Origin: Ralstonia sp. UBA689
GTDB lineage: Bacteria; Pseudomonadota; Gammaproteobacteria; Burkholderiales; Burkholderiaceae
Direction of reading: 5' to 3'
Length of the DNA stretch: 64,000 nucleotides
Assembly: GCF_002298975.1 (NCBI RefSeq)
Contig: NZ_DBMV01000028.1
Coordinates: 17,424 to 81,423, forward strand
The stretch's first letter is position 1, and each line of letters begins with the position of its first letter. Shown here one piece after another: positions 8,416-17,078 of this stretch. The notes beneath the pieces are model-generated. The model did not search any database and had not been told where the DNA came from. It saw only the letters and a list, made by a program, of their open reading frames with translations. The translations under genes were made by a program, and so were the position numbers.

Positions 8416-9957
8416 ATGCAACTGAACCCCTCCGAGATCAGCGACCTGATCAAGTCCCGTATCGAGGGCTTGAAGGCTGGCGCTGACGCAAAGAACACCG
8501 GCACGGTCATCTCCGTGACGGACGGCATCTGCCGCATTCATGGCCTGTCGGGCGTGATGCAAGGCGAAATGCTGGAATTCCCGGGCAACACGTTCGGCCT
8601 CGCGCTGAACCTCGAGCGCGACTCCGTCGGCGCTGTGGTGCTGGGTGAGTACGAGCACATTTCCGAAGGCGACGAAGTCAAGTGCACGGGCCGCATTCTG
8701 GAAGTGCCGGTTGGCCCGGAACTGCTGGGCCGCGTGGTCAACGCGCTGGGCCAGCCGATCGACGGCAAGGGCCCGATCAACGCGAAGAAGACGGACGTGA
8801 TCGAAAAGGTCGCTCCGGGCGTGATCGCGCGTCAATCGGTGAGCCAGCCGGTGCAGACCGGCCTGAAGTCGATCGACGCAATGGTGCCTATCGGCCGTGG
8901 CCAGCGTGAGCTGATCATTGGCGACCGTCAGACCGGCAAGACCGCCGTGGCAGTCGACGCCATCATCAACCAGAAGGGCAAGGGCATCTTCTGCGTGTAC
9001 GTGGCAATCGGCCAGAAGGCTTCGACGATCGCCAACGTGGTGCGCAAGCTCGAAGAGCACGGCGCGCTGGAATACACGATCGTGGTGGCCGCTGCCGCTT
9101 CCGACTCGGCTGCCATGCAGTACCTGTCGGCCTACGCCGGCTGCACGATGGGCGAATACTTCCGCGACCGCGGCGAAGACGCCCTGATCGTGTATGACGA
9201 TCTGACCAAGCAAGCTTGGGCGTACCGTCAGGTTTCGCTGCTGCTGCGCCGTCCGCCTGGCCGTGAAGCTTACCCGGGCGACGTGTTCTACCTGCACTCG
9301 CGTCTGCTGGAGCGTGCTGCGCGTGTGAACGCCGAGCACATCGAGAAGATCACCAACGGTGAAGTCAAGGGCAAGACCGGTTCGCTGACCGCACTGCCCG
9401 TGATCGAAACGCAGGCCGGCGACGTGTCCGCGTTCGTGCCGACCAACGTGATCTCGATTACCGACGGCCAGATCTTCCTGGAAACCGACTTGTTCAACGC
9501 AGGTGTGCGCCCCGCAATCAACGCCGGTATCTCGGTGTCGCGTGTGGGTGGTGCTGCTCAGACCAAGGTCATCAAGAAGCTGTCCGGTGGTATTCGTACC
9601 GACCTGGCTCAGTATCGTGAATTGGCTGCGTTCGCGCAGTTTGCTTCCGACCTGGACGAAGCGACCCGCAAGCAGCTCGAGCGTGGCCGCCGCGTGACCG
9701 AACTGCTCAAGCAGCCGCAATACCAGCCGCTGCAAGTGTGGCAGTTGGCCGCATCGCTGTACGCTGCCAACAATGGCTTCCTCGACACCGTGGACGTGAA
9801 GGACATCCTGGCTTTCGAAAAGGGCCTGCACGACCACCTGAAGACGAAGTACGCCGACCTCATCAACCGTATCGAAGACACGAAGGATCTGTCGAAGGAC
9901 GATGAGGCCGCCCTGCGTGCCGCGATCGAGGATTTCAAGAAGTCCGCCGCGTTCTAA
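8416..9957 (+). CDS. atpA: ATP synthase F1 subunit alpha
   Basis: Regulatory nucleotide-binding subunit, 513 residues, same length as in E. coli. The Walker A motif GDRQTGKT is at residues 169-176, ALIVYDDLTKQAWAYRQ gives the Walker B region, and the signature PAINAGISVSRVGGAAQ follows near residue 365. The N-terminal MQLNPSEISDLIKSRIEG matches the family. A ribosome site (TTAGGAG) lies before the ATG. No departures from the family were seen. Confidence 0.98.
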   Translation: MQLNPSEISDLIKSRIEGLKAGADAKNTGTVISVTDGICRIHGLSGVMQGEMLEFPGNTFGLALNLERDSVGAVVLGEYEHISEGDEVKCTGRILEVPVGPELLGRVVNALGQPIDGKGPINAKKTDVIEKVAPGVIARQSVSQPVQTGLKSIDAMVPIGRGQRELIIGDRQTGKTAVAVDAIINQKGKGIFCVYVAIGQKASTIANVVRKLEEHGALEYTIVVAAAASDSAAMQYLSAYAGCTMGEYFRDRGEDALIVYDDLTKQAWAYRQVSLLLRRPPGREAYPGDVFYLHSRLLERAARVNAEHIEKITNGEVKGKTGSLTALPVIETQAGDVSAFVPTNVISITDGQIFLETDLFNAGVRPAINAGISVSRVGGAAQTKVIKKLSGGIRTDLAQYRELAAFAQFASDLDEATRKQLERGRRVTELLKQPQYQPLQVWQLAASLYAANNGFLDTVDVKDILAFEKGLHDHLKTKYADLINRIEDTKDLSKDDEAALRAAIEDFKKSAAF

Positions 9958-10021
9958 CCGCGTCATTCCCGCAACTGGCCGCGCGTAGCCTGCGCGGCCA
10001 GGTCGGAACGGAGAGAGTGAA

Positions 10022-10897
10022 ATGGCCGGAACAAAAGAAATCCGTACCAAGATCAAGAGCGTGCAAAACACGCGCAAGATCACCAAGGCGATGGAAATGG
10101 TCGCCGCATCCAAGATGCGCAAGGCGCAGGAGCGGATGCGTGCTGCCCGTCCGTATGCCGAGAAGATTCGCAACGTGGCTGCGCACATGGCACAGGCCAA
10201 TCCGGAGTACAAGCACCCGTTCATGGTCGCGCGCGACGTCAAGCGCGCCGGCCTGATCGTGGTGACGACGGACAAGGGCCTGTGCGGTGGCTTGAACACC
10301 AACGTGCTGCGTGCCGTCACCAACCAACTGCGCGACCAGCAGAACAAGGGCATCGAGACGCAAGCGACCGCTATCGGTACCAAGGGCATGCAGTTTCTGG
10401 GCCGCATCGGCGCGAAAGTGGTCTCGAACGTCGTGCACATGGGCGACACGCCGCATCTGGAAAAGCTGATCGGTGCGATCAAGGTCCAGCTCGACGCGTT
10501 CACGGCTGGCCAGATCGACGCCGTGTACCTCGCGTACACCCGCTTCATCAACACGATGAAGCAGGAGCCGGTGGTCGAGCAGCTGTTGCCGCTCACGGCC
10601 GACAAGCTGACGCAGACCGCCGCCGAGAAGCAGGCCTACTCGTGGGATTACATCTACGAGCCGGATGCCCAAACGGTAGTCGACGAGCTGCTGATCCGCT
10701 ATGTCGAGGCGCTGGTGTACCAGGCGGTGGCCGAGAACATGGCCTCCGAGCAATCGGCCCGGATGGTGGCGATGAAGGCAGCCTCGGACAACGCGAAGAA
10801 CGTGATCGGCGAACTGCAACTGGTCTACAACAAGACCCGTCAGGCAGCGATCACGAAGGAACTGTCCGAGATCGTCAGCGGCGCGGCAGCGGTCTGA
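10022..10897 (+). CDS. atpG: ATP synthase F1 subunit gamma
   Basis: Central rotor shaft, 291 residues. It starts AGTKEIRTKIKSVQNTRKIT, the N-terminal coiled-coil helix conserved in all gamma subunits, and ends with the partner helix carrying ASDNAKNVIGELQLVYNKTRQAAITKELSEIVSGA, the C-terminal signature. The middle Rossmann-like domain includes TDKGLCGGLNTNV. It lies between atpA and atpD as expected; a ribosome site (GGAGAG) lies just upstream. Confidence 0.97.
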   Translation: MAGTKEIRTKIKSVQNTRKITKAMEMVAASKMRKAQERMRAARPYAEKIRNVAAHMAQANPEYKHPFMVARDVKRAGLIVVTTDKGLCGGLNTNVLRAVTNQLRDQQNKGIETQATAIGTKGMQFLGRIGAKVVSNVVHMGDTPHLEKLIGAIKVQLDAFTAGQIDAVYLAYTRFINTMKQEPVVEQLLPLTADKLTQTAAEKQAYSWDYIYEPDAQTVVDELLIRYVEALVYQAVAENMASEQSARMVAMKAASDNAKNVIGELQLVYNKTRQAAITKELSEIVSGAAAV

Positions 10898-10933
10898 CGC
10901 CCACGGCAAAGATTTAAGTTATTGGAGATACAA

Positions 10934-12337
10934 ATGAGTATCGGAACGATTGTGCAGTGCATCGGCGCCGTGGTGGACATCCAGTTCCCGCGCGACGCAA
11001 TGCCCCATATCTACGAGGCGCTCGTGCTGGAAGACAGCAACGAGAAGTCGTTCGCCGAGAAGGGCCTGACCTTCGAAGTGCAACAACAGCTGGGCGACGG
11101 CGTGGTGCGGACCATTGCACTGGGTTCGTCCGACGGCCTGCGCCGCGGCATGGCGGTCAAGGGTACCGGCGCTGCGATCTCGGTGCCGGTCGGTCACGGC
11201 ACGCTGGGTCGCATCATGGACGTGCTGGGTCGCCCGATCGACGAAGCCGGCCCGATCGCCTGCGACGAAAAGCGCGCGATTCACCAGAAGGCCCCGAAGT
11301 TCGACGAGCTGTCGCCGTCGGTGGACCTGCTGGAAACCGGCATCAAGGTGATCGACTTGGTCTGCCCGTTCGCCAAGGGCGGTAAGGTGGGTCTGTTCGG
11401 TGGCGCCGGCGTCGGCAAGACCGTGAACATGATGGAGCTGATCAACAACATCGCCAAGCAGCACTCGGGCTTGTCGGTGTTTGCTGGCGTGGGCGAGCGT
11501 ACCCGTGAGGGCAACGACTTCTACCACGAAATGAAGGACTCCAACGTGCTCGACAAGGTGGCCATGGTGTTTGGCCAGATGAACGAGCCGCCGGGCAACC
11601 GTCTGCGTGTGGCGCTGACCGGCCTGACGATGGCCGAGCGCTTCCGTGACGAAGGCCGTGACATCCTGTTCTTCGTCGACAACATCTACCGCTACACGCT
11701 GGCCGGTACCGAAGTGTCGGCACTGCTGGGCCGTATGCCTTCCGCCGTGGGCTATCAGCCGACGCTGGCTGAAGAAATGGGCAAGCTGCAGGAACGTATT
11801 ACGTCGACCAAGACCGGCTCGATCACATCGATCCAGGCCGTGTACGTGCCTGCTGATGACTTGACCGACCCGTCGCCGGCAACGACCTTCCTGCACTTGG
11901 ACTCGACCGTCGTGCTGTCGCGTGACATCGCTGCACTGGGTATCTACCCCGCAGTGGATCCGCTCGACTCGACCTCGCGCCAGCTCGACCCGCAAGTGGT
12001 TGGCCAGGAGCACTACGAAGTCGCCGACCGCGTGAAGAAGACGCTGCAGCGCTACAAGGAACTGCGCGACATCATCGCAATTCTGGGCATGGACGAACTG
12101 TCGCCGGAAGACAAGCTGGCCGTGGGCCGTGCTCGTAAGATCCAGCGTTTCCTGTCGCAGCCGTTCCACGTGGCAGAAGTGTTCACGGGCTCACCGGGCA
12201 AGTACGTGCCGCTGAAGGAAACCATCCGCGGCTTCAAGATGCTGGTGGACGGCGAGTGCGATCACCTGCCGGAACAGGCGTTCTACATGGTCGGCTCGAT
12301 CGACGAGGCCTTCGAGAAGGCCAAGAAGCTCCAGTAA
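10934..12337 (+). CDS. atpD: ATP synthase F1 subunit beta
   Basis: Catalytic subunit, 467 residues. The Walker A motif GGAGVGKT is at residues 156-163 and the catalytic glutamate is in the GERTREGND block that follows; DILFFVDNIYR is the Walker B region. The start at ATG 10934 (MSIGTIVQCIGAVVDIQ) is preferred over a TTG at 10922 because GGAG lies 8 bases before it and relatives begin the same way. A 156-base gap with a strong RNA fold separates it from atpC. Confidence 0.98.
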   Translation: MSIGTIVQCIGAVVDIQFPRDAMPHIYEALVLEDSNEKSFAEKGLTFEVQQQLGDGVVRTIALGSSDGLRRGMAVKGTGAAISVPVGHGTLGRIMDVLGRPIDEAGPIACDEKRAIHQKAPKFDELSPSVDLLETGIKVIDLVCPFAKGGKVGLFGGAGVGKTVNMMELINNIAKQHSGLSVFAGVGERTREGNDFYHEMKDSNVLDKVAMVFGQMNEPPGNRLRVALTGLTMAERFRDEGRDILFFVDNIYRYTLAGTEVSALLGRMPSAVGYQPTLAEEMGKLQERITSTKTGSITSIQAVYVPADDLTDPSPATTFLHLDSTVVLSRDIAALGIYPAVDPLDSTSRQLDPQVVGQEHYEVADRVKKTLQRYKELRDIIAILGMDELSPEDKLAVGRARKIQRFLSQPFHVAEVFTGSPGKYVPLKETIRGFKMLVDGECDHLPEQAFYMVGSIDEAFEKAKKLQ

Positions 12338-12365
12338 GCGGCGTCTTTCGACCTCATGCGTTGTT

Positions 12366-12419
12366 GCGGCTGCCTGGGTTTAGCCCATTCGGTAGACAGT
12401 TACTGTCTACGGCAGCCGC
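12366..12419 (+). other. Three-way-junction RNA structure between atpD and atpC
   Basis: A 9-bp perfect outer stem pairs GCGGCTGCC (12366-12374) with GGCAGCCGC (12411-12419). Inside it are a short hairpin (TGGG with CCCA, about 12375-12388) and a perfect 8-bp hairpin GTAGACAG-TTA-CTGTCTAC (12392-12410). There is no U-tract, so it is not a normal intrinsic terminator. It lies in an unusually long gap within the operon, just before the gene for a subunit needed in one third the amount of beta. A role in mRNA processing or partial attenuation is inference. Confidence 0.6.
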
Positions 12420-12493
12420 GCCTAGCCTGAGGCCGAAATACTTGCTTCCTGAAGTGTGTTTAGGAAGCGGCTTTTCTGAGCAAAGGAATCGAG

Positions 12494-12910
12494 ATGGCAA
12501 CCATTCATGTAGACGTCGTCAGCGCCGAGCAGGAGATCTTCTCCGGCAATGCCAAGTTCGTGGCACTGCCGGGTGAAGCCGGCGAGCTGGGCATTCTGCC
12601 CGGCCACACGCCGCTGATCACGCGCATCAAGCCGGGCGCCGTGCGCATCGAGAAGGAAGACGGCGGCGAAGAGTTCGTGTTCGTTGCCGGTGGCATTCTC
12701 GAAGTGCAGCCGAAGAAGGTGACCGTGCTGGCCGATACCGCAATCCGCGGTCAGGACCTGGACGAAGCCAAGGCGAACGAAGCCAAGCGTGCGGCCGAAG
12801 AGGCGCTGCAGAATCAAAGCAGCGACCTGGATCTGGCCCGTGCGCAAGGTGAACTGGCTGTGGCCGCTGCGCAGTTGGCAGCGATCGCGCGCCTGCGTCG
12901 CAAGCGCTGA
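12494..12910 (+). CDS. atpC: ATP synthase F1 subunit epsilon
   Basis: Rotor subunit of 138 residues that couples gamma to the c-ring and can inhibit ATP hydrolysis. The N-terminal beta-sandwich begins ATIHVDVVSAEQEIFSG and includes LPGEAGELGILPGHTPLITRIKPG, the family signature; the C-terminal part is the two-helix domain (about residues 90-138, rich in A, E, K, R). Last gene of the operon, followed by a strong terminator. Confidence 0.97.
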   Translation: MATIHVDVVSAEQEIFSGNAKFVALPGEAGELGILPGHTPLITRIKPGAVRIEKEDGGEEFVFVAGGILEVQPKKVTVLADTAIRGQDLDEAKANEAKRAAEEALQNQSSDLDLARAQGELAVAAAQLAAIARLRRKR

Positions 12911-12955
12911 GCGGTTTGCGCCGGCTCCGTTGCGAGCCGGCATGGACCCAAGAAG

Positions 12956-12981
12956 AAGCAGCCCACATGGGCTGCTTTTTT
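12956..12981 (+). terminator. Intrinsic terminator of the atp operon
   Basis: Perfect stem AAGCAGCCC / GGGCTGCTT with a 4-base loop (ACAT), running into a T-tract (12976-12981), 45 bases after the atpC stop. A second, weaker inverted repeat (CCGGCT / AGCCGG, 12921-12940) lies just before it. Confidence 0.9.
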
Positions 12982-13000
12982 GTTGCTGTCGCGACCGTGT

Positions 13001-15337
13001 TTAGCGGTGTTCCTCCTCACGCCGTTGTGGCTCGCGCTGCGGCTCGTTGTGGCCGCCTTGCGGTTGTGGGTGCGGCTGTGCCGGCGCGGCTTCGTGACGC
13101 TGCTCGACGTGCGGCGGCTGAGGCTGAGGCTGCGGTTGGGGCGGGCGCGGCAGCGGTTGCGATGGATGGATTTCCACAGAGCGGGGCGGCTGCGGCGCCG
13201 GACGTGGTGCCTCGAAGTGCGGTTCGGGCCGGCGCGGTTCCGGGCGCTGCATCTGCGGCTCAGGGCGCGGGCGTTCCTGCGGTGCTGGTGCGTTCGGCCG
13301 GATGATCTCGGAGGGGCGCGGCTGCGGCTGCTGGGCTTGTCCGGGGCGATGGTCCTCGCGCGCCGCACCGCTGGGCGTGCCCTCGTGCGGCAGTGGGCGA
13401 GTGGTCATGCCTGTGGGCGACTGCGGCGGCAGCGACGGCTTCGGCATGGCGCCACGCTCTTCACTGCGGCGCTCCTGCGGTGGCACGGCACCGGGCTGTT
13501 GGCCGGGTCGTGTGGTCGTGCCAGGCGTCATCAGCGTTTGCGGCGACGGCGGAGCGCCATGCGGGGTCTGCGCATTCCCCGGCGTCGGCGGGTTGCTCGT
13601 GCCGTGCGGGGCATTAGGCTCGTTGCCCGGACGCGGCTGGGCTTCGCCGTGCGGCATGTTGGCTGGAGCGGCGCGCGTCAGGCGAAGGCCTGCGGCTTGC
13701 GCACTGGCGGGCACCGGCTGCGCGCCAGCATTGACCGGCCCATGTGCCGGTGCAACACGTGCAGAAGGATTGCCACCGACCCACGCCGGGCCCGCGCCGG
13801 GCAGCGCGCCGCCCTGCGAATGGAAGCGCTGGGCCAGCGCGTCACGGCTGGCTGCGGGTTCCGCAGGTGCGCGCACCGCGACCGCCTGCCGCGCGAACAC
13901 CTGGGCCGGCGGCAACGGATGCGTGCCATTGGCTGCCGCCGCGCCCACCAGACTCGCCTTCACGGGCGCCAGCGCCGGTGTGGAGACGATCTGCGCATGG
14001 GCCAGTTGTGCGCGCATCTGCTCCGGGCGCAGTCTGGTCATCGCGGGGCCGACCGGCTGGCCGTTCACGAAGGTCTTGGCCGGCACCGCCGTCAGCGCAG
14101 CCGGGTTGTTGGCGTTGGCGTACGTGACGCGATTCACGTTGGTGATGTTCGTCACGGTGTTATTGATGATGGTCTTGTTGACCGTGATGTTGTTCACCAC
14201 CACCGTCTTGTTGATGTTGGTGACGTAGGTCGGGCTGGCCGCATAAACGGGGCGATACGCCTCGCCCGGGGCGAGCGGGAACCACGCCACACCCGGCGAG
14301 CCGATCGAGATGCTGATGCCCCAGCTCACGCCGCCGCCGCCACCGCCGCCCACGAAGCCGACCAGTGCCGGCGCATACACCGGACGCGGCGCCACTGGCC
14401 CCGGCACCCAGCACCAGGTCGTGCCCACATACGCCCAGCGGCCATAGTGGAACGGCGCGAAGCCCCAGGGTTCGTCGTCGACCCAGGTCCAGCCCCACGG
14501 CGCCACCCACGCCCAGTGGCCGGTACGGTACGGCGCCCAGCCGGCCGGTACCGCGCTCGGCACCCACACGGCGCCGTAGCCATCTTCCTCGCGCCACGAG
14601 CCGTAGCCATCCAGCGCTTCGTAGCCGGTCATTTCGCGGCCAACATAGCGGGCGGAGATGGAGGCATCCTCGCGCGCGTCGCGCGATTCGGCCCAGTGGT
14701 CGAATGCATCGCGGTTCGGGTTGTCCATGCCCCCGGCTTCGGCCAGGTCGGTGCCGCCGAAGCGGATCTGCTGGCCGGCGGAAAGCGGTACGGAGCGGTT
14801 ATCGCCATAGGCTGTGCCGTCGCCGTGCCAGACGGTGACGGTGGTGCTGGAGCCGTCCGGCGCGACATCGAGGCGGTACTCGCCCGGCGCCTGCGGCGTG
14901 AAGGCCAGGTTGGGCGTATCGATCTCGACGGTCTGGTCGGGCGGCAGGGCGCGCACGCGCACCGACAGCGCGCCCTGCGTGAGCTTGACCTGTGTGTTGC
15001 GGTCGTCCAGATCGACCAGCGTGGCGCCGGTGTTCTGGCCCAGACGCAGCGCAGTGGAGCCGACGTGCAGTTCCGTGCGGCTGCCTTGGTCGGACCACAG
15101 GCGGTCGCCCGTGGTGAGCGGCCGGTTGAGCGTGGCCCCGGCCCAGTCGTCGGAGCCGGCGGGCGCGAAGCTCACCGCGCCGGAGAAATCGGACAGACGC
15201 GCCACGCGCGAGGCCGGGTCGGCGGCCAGCGCGGCCTGCGCGCCGCACACCAGCAGCACGGCGGCGACACCGACCGCGCGGAGCACATGAGGCAGCCGCG
15301 GCCCGCTGCGGCGGATGGAATGGGAAGAAGTGGACAT
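13001..15337 (-). CDS. Exported FecR-domain / DUF6600 protein with proline-rich tail
   Basis: Large secreted or periplasmic protein of 778 residues, function unknown. A signal peptide ends near residue 38 (AAVLLVCGAQAALA). Residues about 45-190 look like a FecR domain (ARLSDFSGAVSF, RPLTTGDRLWSDQGSRTELH, GALSVRVRALPPDQTVEIDT). Residues about 240-320 are Trp/Gly/Tyr-rich repeats of the DUF6600 type (GYGSWREEDGYGAVWVP, WAPYRTGHWAWVAPWGWTWV), then a run of seven glycines. The last 280 residues are low-complexity, rich in P, Q, H, R and E. Unlike true FecR it has no membrane anchor or sigma-factor partner nearby. It converges on the atp operon. Domain reading is fairly sure; the role is not known. 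Confidence 0.8.
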   Translation of the reverse strand: MSTSSHSIRRSGPRLPHVLRAVGVAAVLLVCGAQAALAADPASRVARLSDFSGAVSFAPAGSDDWAGATLNRPLTTGDRLWSDQGSRTELHVGSTALRLGQNTGATLVDLDDRNTQVKLTQGALSVRVRALPPDQTVEIDTPNLAFTPQAPGEYRLDVAPDGSSTTVTVWHGDGTAYGDNRSVPLSAGQQIRFGGTDLAEAGGMDNPNRDAFDHWAESRDAREDASISARYVGREMTGYEALDGYGSWREEDGYGAVWVPSAVPAGWAPYRTGHWAWVAPWGWTWVDDEPWGFAPFHYGRWAYVGTTWCWVPGPVAPRPVYAPALVGFVGGGGGGGVSWGISISIGSPGVAWFPLAPGEAYRPVYAASPTYVTNINKTVVVNNITVNKTIINNTVTNITNVNRVTYANANNPAALTAVPAKTFVNGQPVGPAMTRLRPEQMRAQLAHAQIVSTPALAPVKASLVGAAAANGTHPLPPAQVFARQAVAVRAPAEPAASRDALAQRFHSQGGALPGAGPAWVGGNPSARVAPAHGPVNAGAQPVPASAQAAGLRLTRAAPANMPHGEAQPRPGNEPNAPHGTSNPPTPGNAQTPHGAPPSPQTLMTPGTTTRPGQQPGAVPPQERRSEERGAMPKPSLPPQSPTGMTTRPLPHEGTPSGAAREDHRPGQAQQPQPRPSEIIRPNAPAPQERPRPEPQMQRPEPRRPEPHFEAPRPAPQPPRSVEIHPSQPLPRPPQPQPQPQPPHVEQRHEAAPAQPHPQPQGGHNEPQREPQRREEEHR

Positions 15338-15922
15338 GATGAGCCCTCGCTCGGTTTCTTATTGACGGCGTGCGCCGCTTGGATGCCTCTATTAAACGCA
15401 GCAGGCGACGAAGGGGCGACTTGCTTTTGTAAGAGCGTGTATCGCGTCGGCACGGACCATGCGGCGGGGTGGCGAGGGGAAGGCGGGCGCGCAGATTGCG
15501 CAGACAAAAAAAAGCGCGCGGGCCGGGGAGCACCGCGCGGACGGGAAATCCCTTCGAGGGGTCAATTCGAAAGGGAGGGGTAATCTGGCACCAGAGGTCT
15601 GTCGTGCCATCTTTGGCTGCCGCTTTGTCGGGGGAATGCCCGTCTGGCGCACAACAATTGGACACAAACGTCTGGGTGCGAGGGCATTGTGGGTGACGAG
15701 GGGGACCCGAGACGTAACAAAGTGTGTCGGATTGCAATCGAATGCAAGCGGTGTAAGAGACCTATCGGCGTGGCGCAAAAAGCGCTTTATGACGTCGTTT
15801 GGGGAACGTCCGCCGCGCCCGCGCAGTCCCACGGTTTTGCCGTTCAGGCACGCGGGCATTGAGGGTAGGCGAGCTTGCGGTGCCTGGCTTGGTCAGGGGT
15901 GTTTGGTCGATAGGAGGGTGGC
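15338..15922. other. Long intergenic region without a recognised gene
   Basis: The 585 bases between the divergent FecR/DUF6600 gene and the DUF3298 gene hold several overlapping short open frames, none with protein-like composition or a ribosome site. The only clear element is a terminator-like hairpin on the minus strand (15506-15539). The region should hold promoters for both flanking genes, but no convincing hexamer pair was found. Confidence 0.5.
15506..15539 (-). terminator. Orphan terminator-like hairpin on the minus strand
   Basis: Read on the minus strand: stem CGCGCGG / CCGCGCG (arms 15533-15539 and 15515-15521) followed by a short GC pair and a run of eight Ts (complement of 15506-15513). 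No minus-strand gene ends just upstream of it, so it may end an unannotated small RNA or be chance in GC-rich DNA. Confidence 0.4.
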
Positions 15923-17065
15923 ATGCAAGGGCATGCGGTGTGTTGGGCGACGCAGGAGTCGGTCGGTGCCGGCGTTTTTGTTACCTTGATGGCGACAGTC
16001 TGCGCGATGGGTTCCGCACATGCCACCGGTGAAGCAACCTCTTCGTCATCTGCGGTGCCCGCAGGTGCGCCTGCAGCCTCCACACCTGTTGCTTCTGCGC
16101 CAACGGGATCCCTTGCCAAACCGACGGCGCCACGCGAACGCCACGCGGGGACGTTCTGGCAGGGCACGGTAGGCCAGGGCGCCGACAGCCCCAGCTGGAA
16201 TGTCTGGCTGAACGTGTACGATCCGCCGCCCAAGGCGCAGGACCAAGACAAGGATCCGGTGGCTGACACGCTCACCGGCGACGCCTACGATGACCGCCCC
16301 CAAGGCCGCACGCTGTGGGCCATCGAAGGCCGCAACGCGCCCGATCGCCGCTTCGTGTGGCGCGAGCGCGCCGACACGGTGGATGCCAGCGGCCAGCCCG
16401 TTGTACGCGAAGGCGGCACGCTCTCTGGCGCGCTGTCGGCGGACGGCGCCACCGCCACCGGCACCTGGAGCGACGGTGGCCGCAGCCAGCCCTTCACGCT
16501 CAAACGCGCCGCGCGCTACCGCGAAGTGACCGGCACCTCGGGCCAGGCCACCCTCACCGAGCGCTACCCAGTGACCGGCGACGCCGCCGTCGACGCATTG
16601 GTGCAATCGCTGCGCGTCGGCCGCTGCGACCCGTACGACACCGAATGCGTCATCCGCATCAGCGCCGTCGACCTGGGCGACACCGTCAGTCTGCTGCGTA
16701 TGGTCTGGGCCTACAGCGGCGGCGCGCACGGCAACTACGGCTTCTCGGCGGGCAACTGGCGGCGCGGCGCGCAGGGCTTTCAGCCGATCACGCTGGCCGA
16801 CGTGCTGAACCCCACGCCTGCGTGCCTGCAGCGCTTCAACGCGCAGATCATCGATGCGCTCAAGCGCGAGGGCGCGCCGGAGGCCACGCGTGGCGCGCTG
16901 GTTGAACGAGACCTGCGTAACGCTGCGTTTCCGTTTACGCTGCAAGGCGACCGCATCGTCGTGCACTACGGGCCGTATGAGGTGGGCCCGTATTCGTCGG
17001 GCGCCTTCCGCGCGGCGGTGCGCCTCGATGATCTTGGGGCTGCATGCAAGCGGCCCACCACCTGA
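15923..17065 (+). CDS. Exported DUF3298 (RsiV-like) domain protein
   Basis: Protein of 380 residues with an N-terminal export signal (cleavage likely near residue 34, after GSAHA). After an Ala/Pro/Thr-rich linker there is a beta-rich middle part (WQGTVGQGADSPSWNVWL...), and the C-terminal third carries the DUF3298 pattern: YSGGAHGNYGF, PITLADVLNP and HYGPYEVGPYSSGAF. In other proteins this domain follows an anti-sigma anchor or a DUF4163 module; here no anti-sigma or transmembrane helix is seen. A good ribosome site (AGGAGGG) lies 6 bases before the ATG. It likely forms a unit with the CoA-binding gene 13 bases downstream. Function unknown. Confidence 0.78.
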   Translation: MQGHAVCWATQESVGAGVFVTLMATVCAMGSAHATGEATSSSSAVPAGAPAASTPVASAPTGSLAKPTAPRERHAGTFWQGTVGQGADSPSWNVWLNVYDPPPKAQDQDKDPVADTLTGDAYDDRPQGRTLWAIEGRNAPDRRFVWRERADTVDASGQPVVREGGTLSGALSADGATATGTWSDGGRSQPFTLKRAARYREVTGTSGQATLTERYPVTGDAAVDALVQSLRVGRCDPYDTECVIRISAVDLGDTVSLLRMVWAYSGGAHGNYGFSAGNWRRGAQGFQPITLADVLNPTPACLQRFNAQIIDALKREGAPEATRGALVERDLRNAAFPFTLQGDRIVVHYGPYEVGPYSSGAFRAAVRLDDLGAACKRPTT

Positions 17066-17078
17066 ACGCACATGCCTC

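Noticed and set aside
12921..12940. Inverted repeat CCGGCT/AGCCGG after atpC as a separate terminator
   Set aside because: Only 6 bp with no T-run; the adjacent 9-bp stem with a T-tract is the real terminator.
12980..15583. Plus-strand open frame of 867 codons opposite the FecR/DUF6600 gene
   Set aside because: Arginine/glycine/alanine-rich composition typical of the reverse strand of GC-rich genes, no ribosome site, and it overlaps the atp terminator; the minus-strand frame has a signal peptide and recognisable domains.
15459..16032. Several overlapping frames of 60-176 codons in the gap before the DUF3298 gene
   Set aside because: No ribosome sites, arginine-rich or mixed composition and mutual overlap; none is better than the others.
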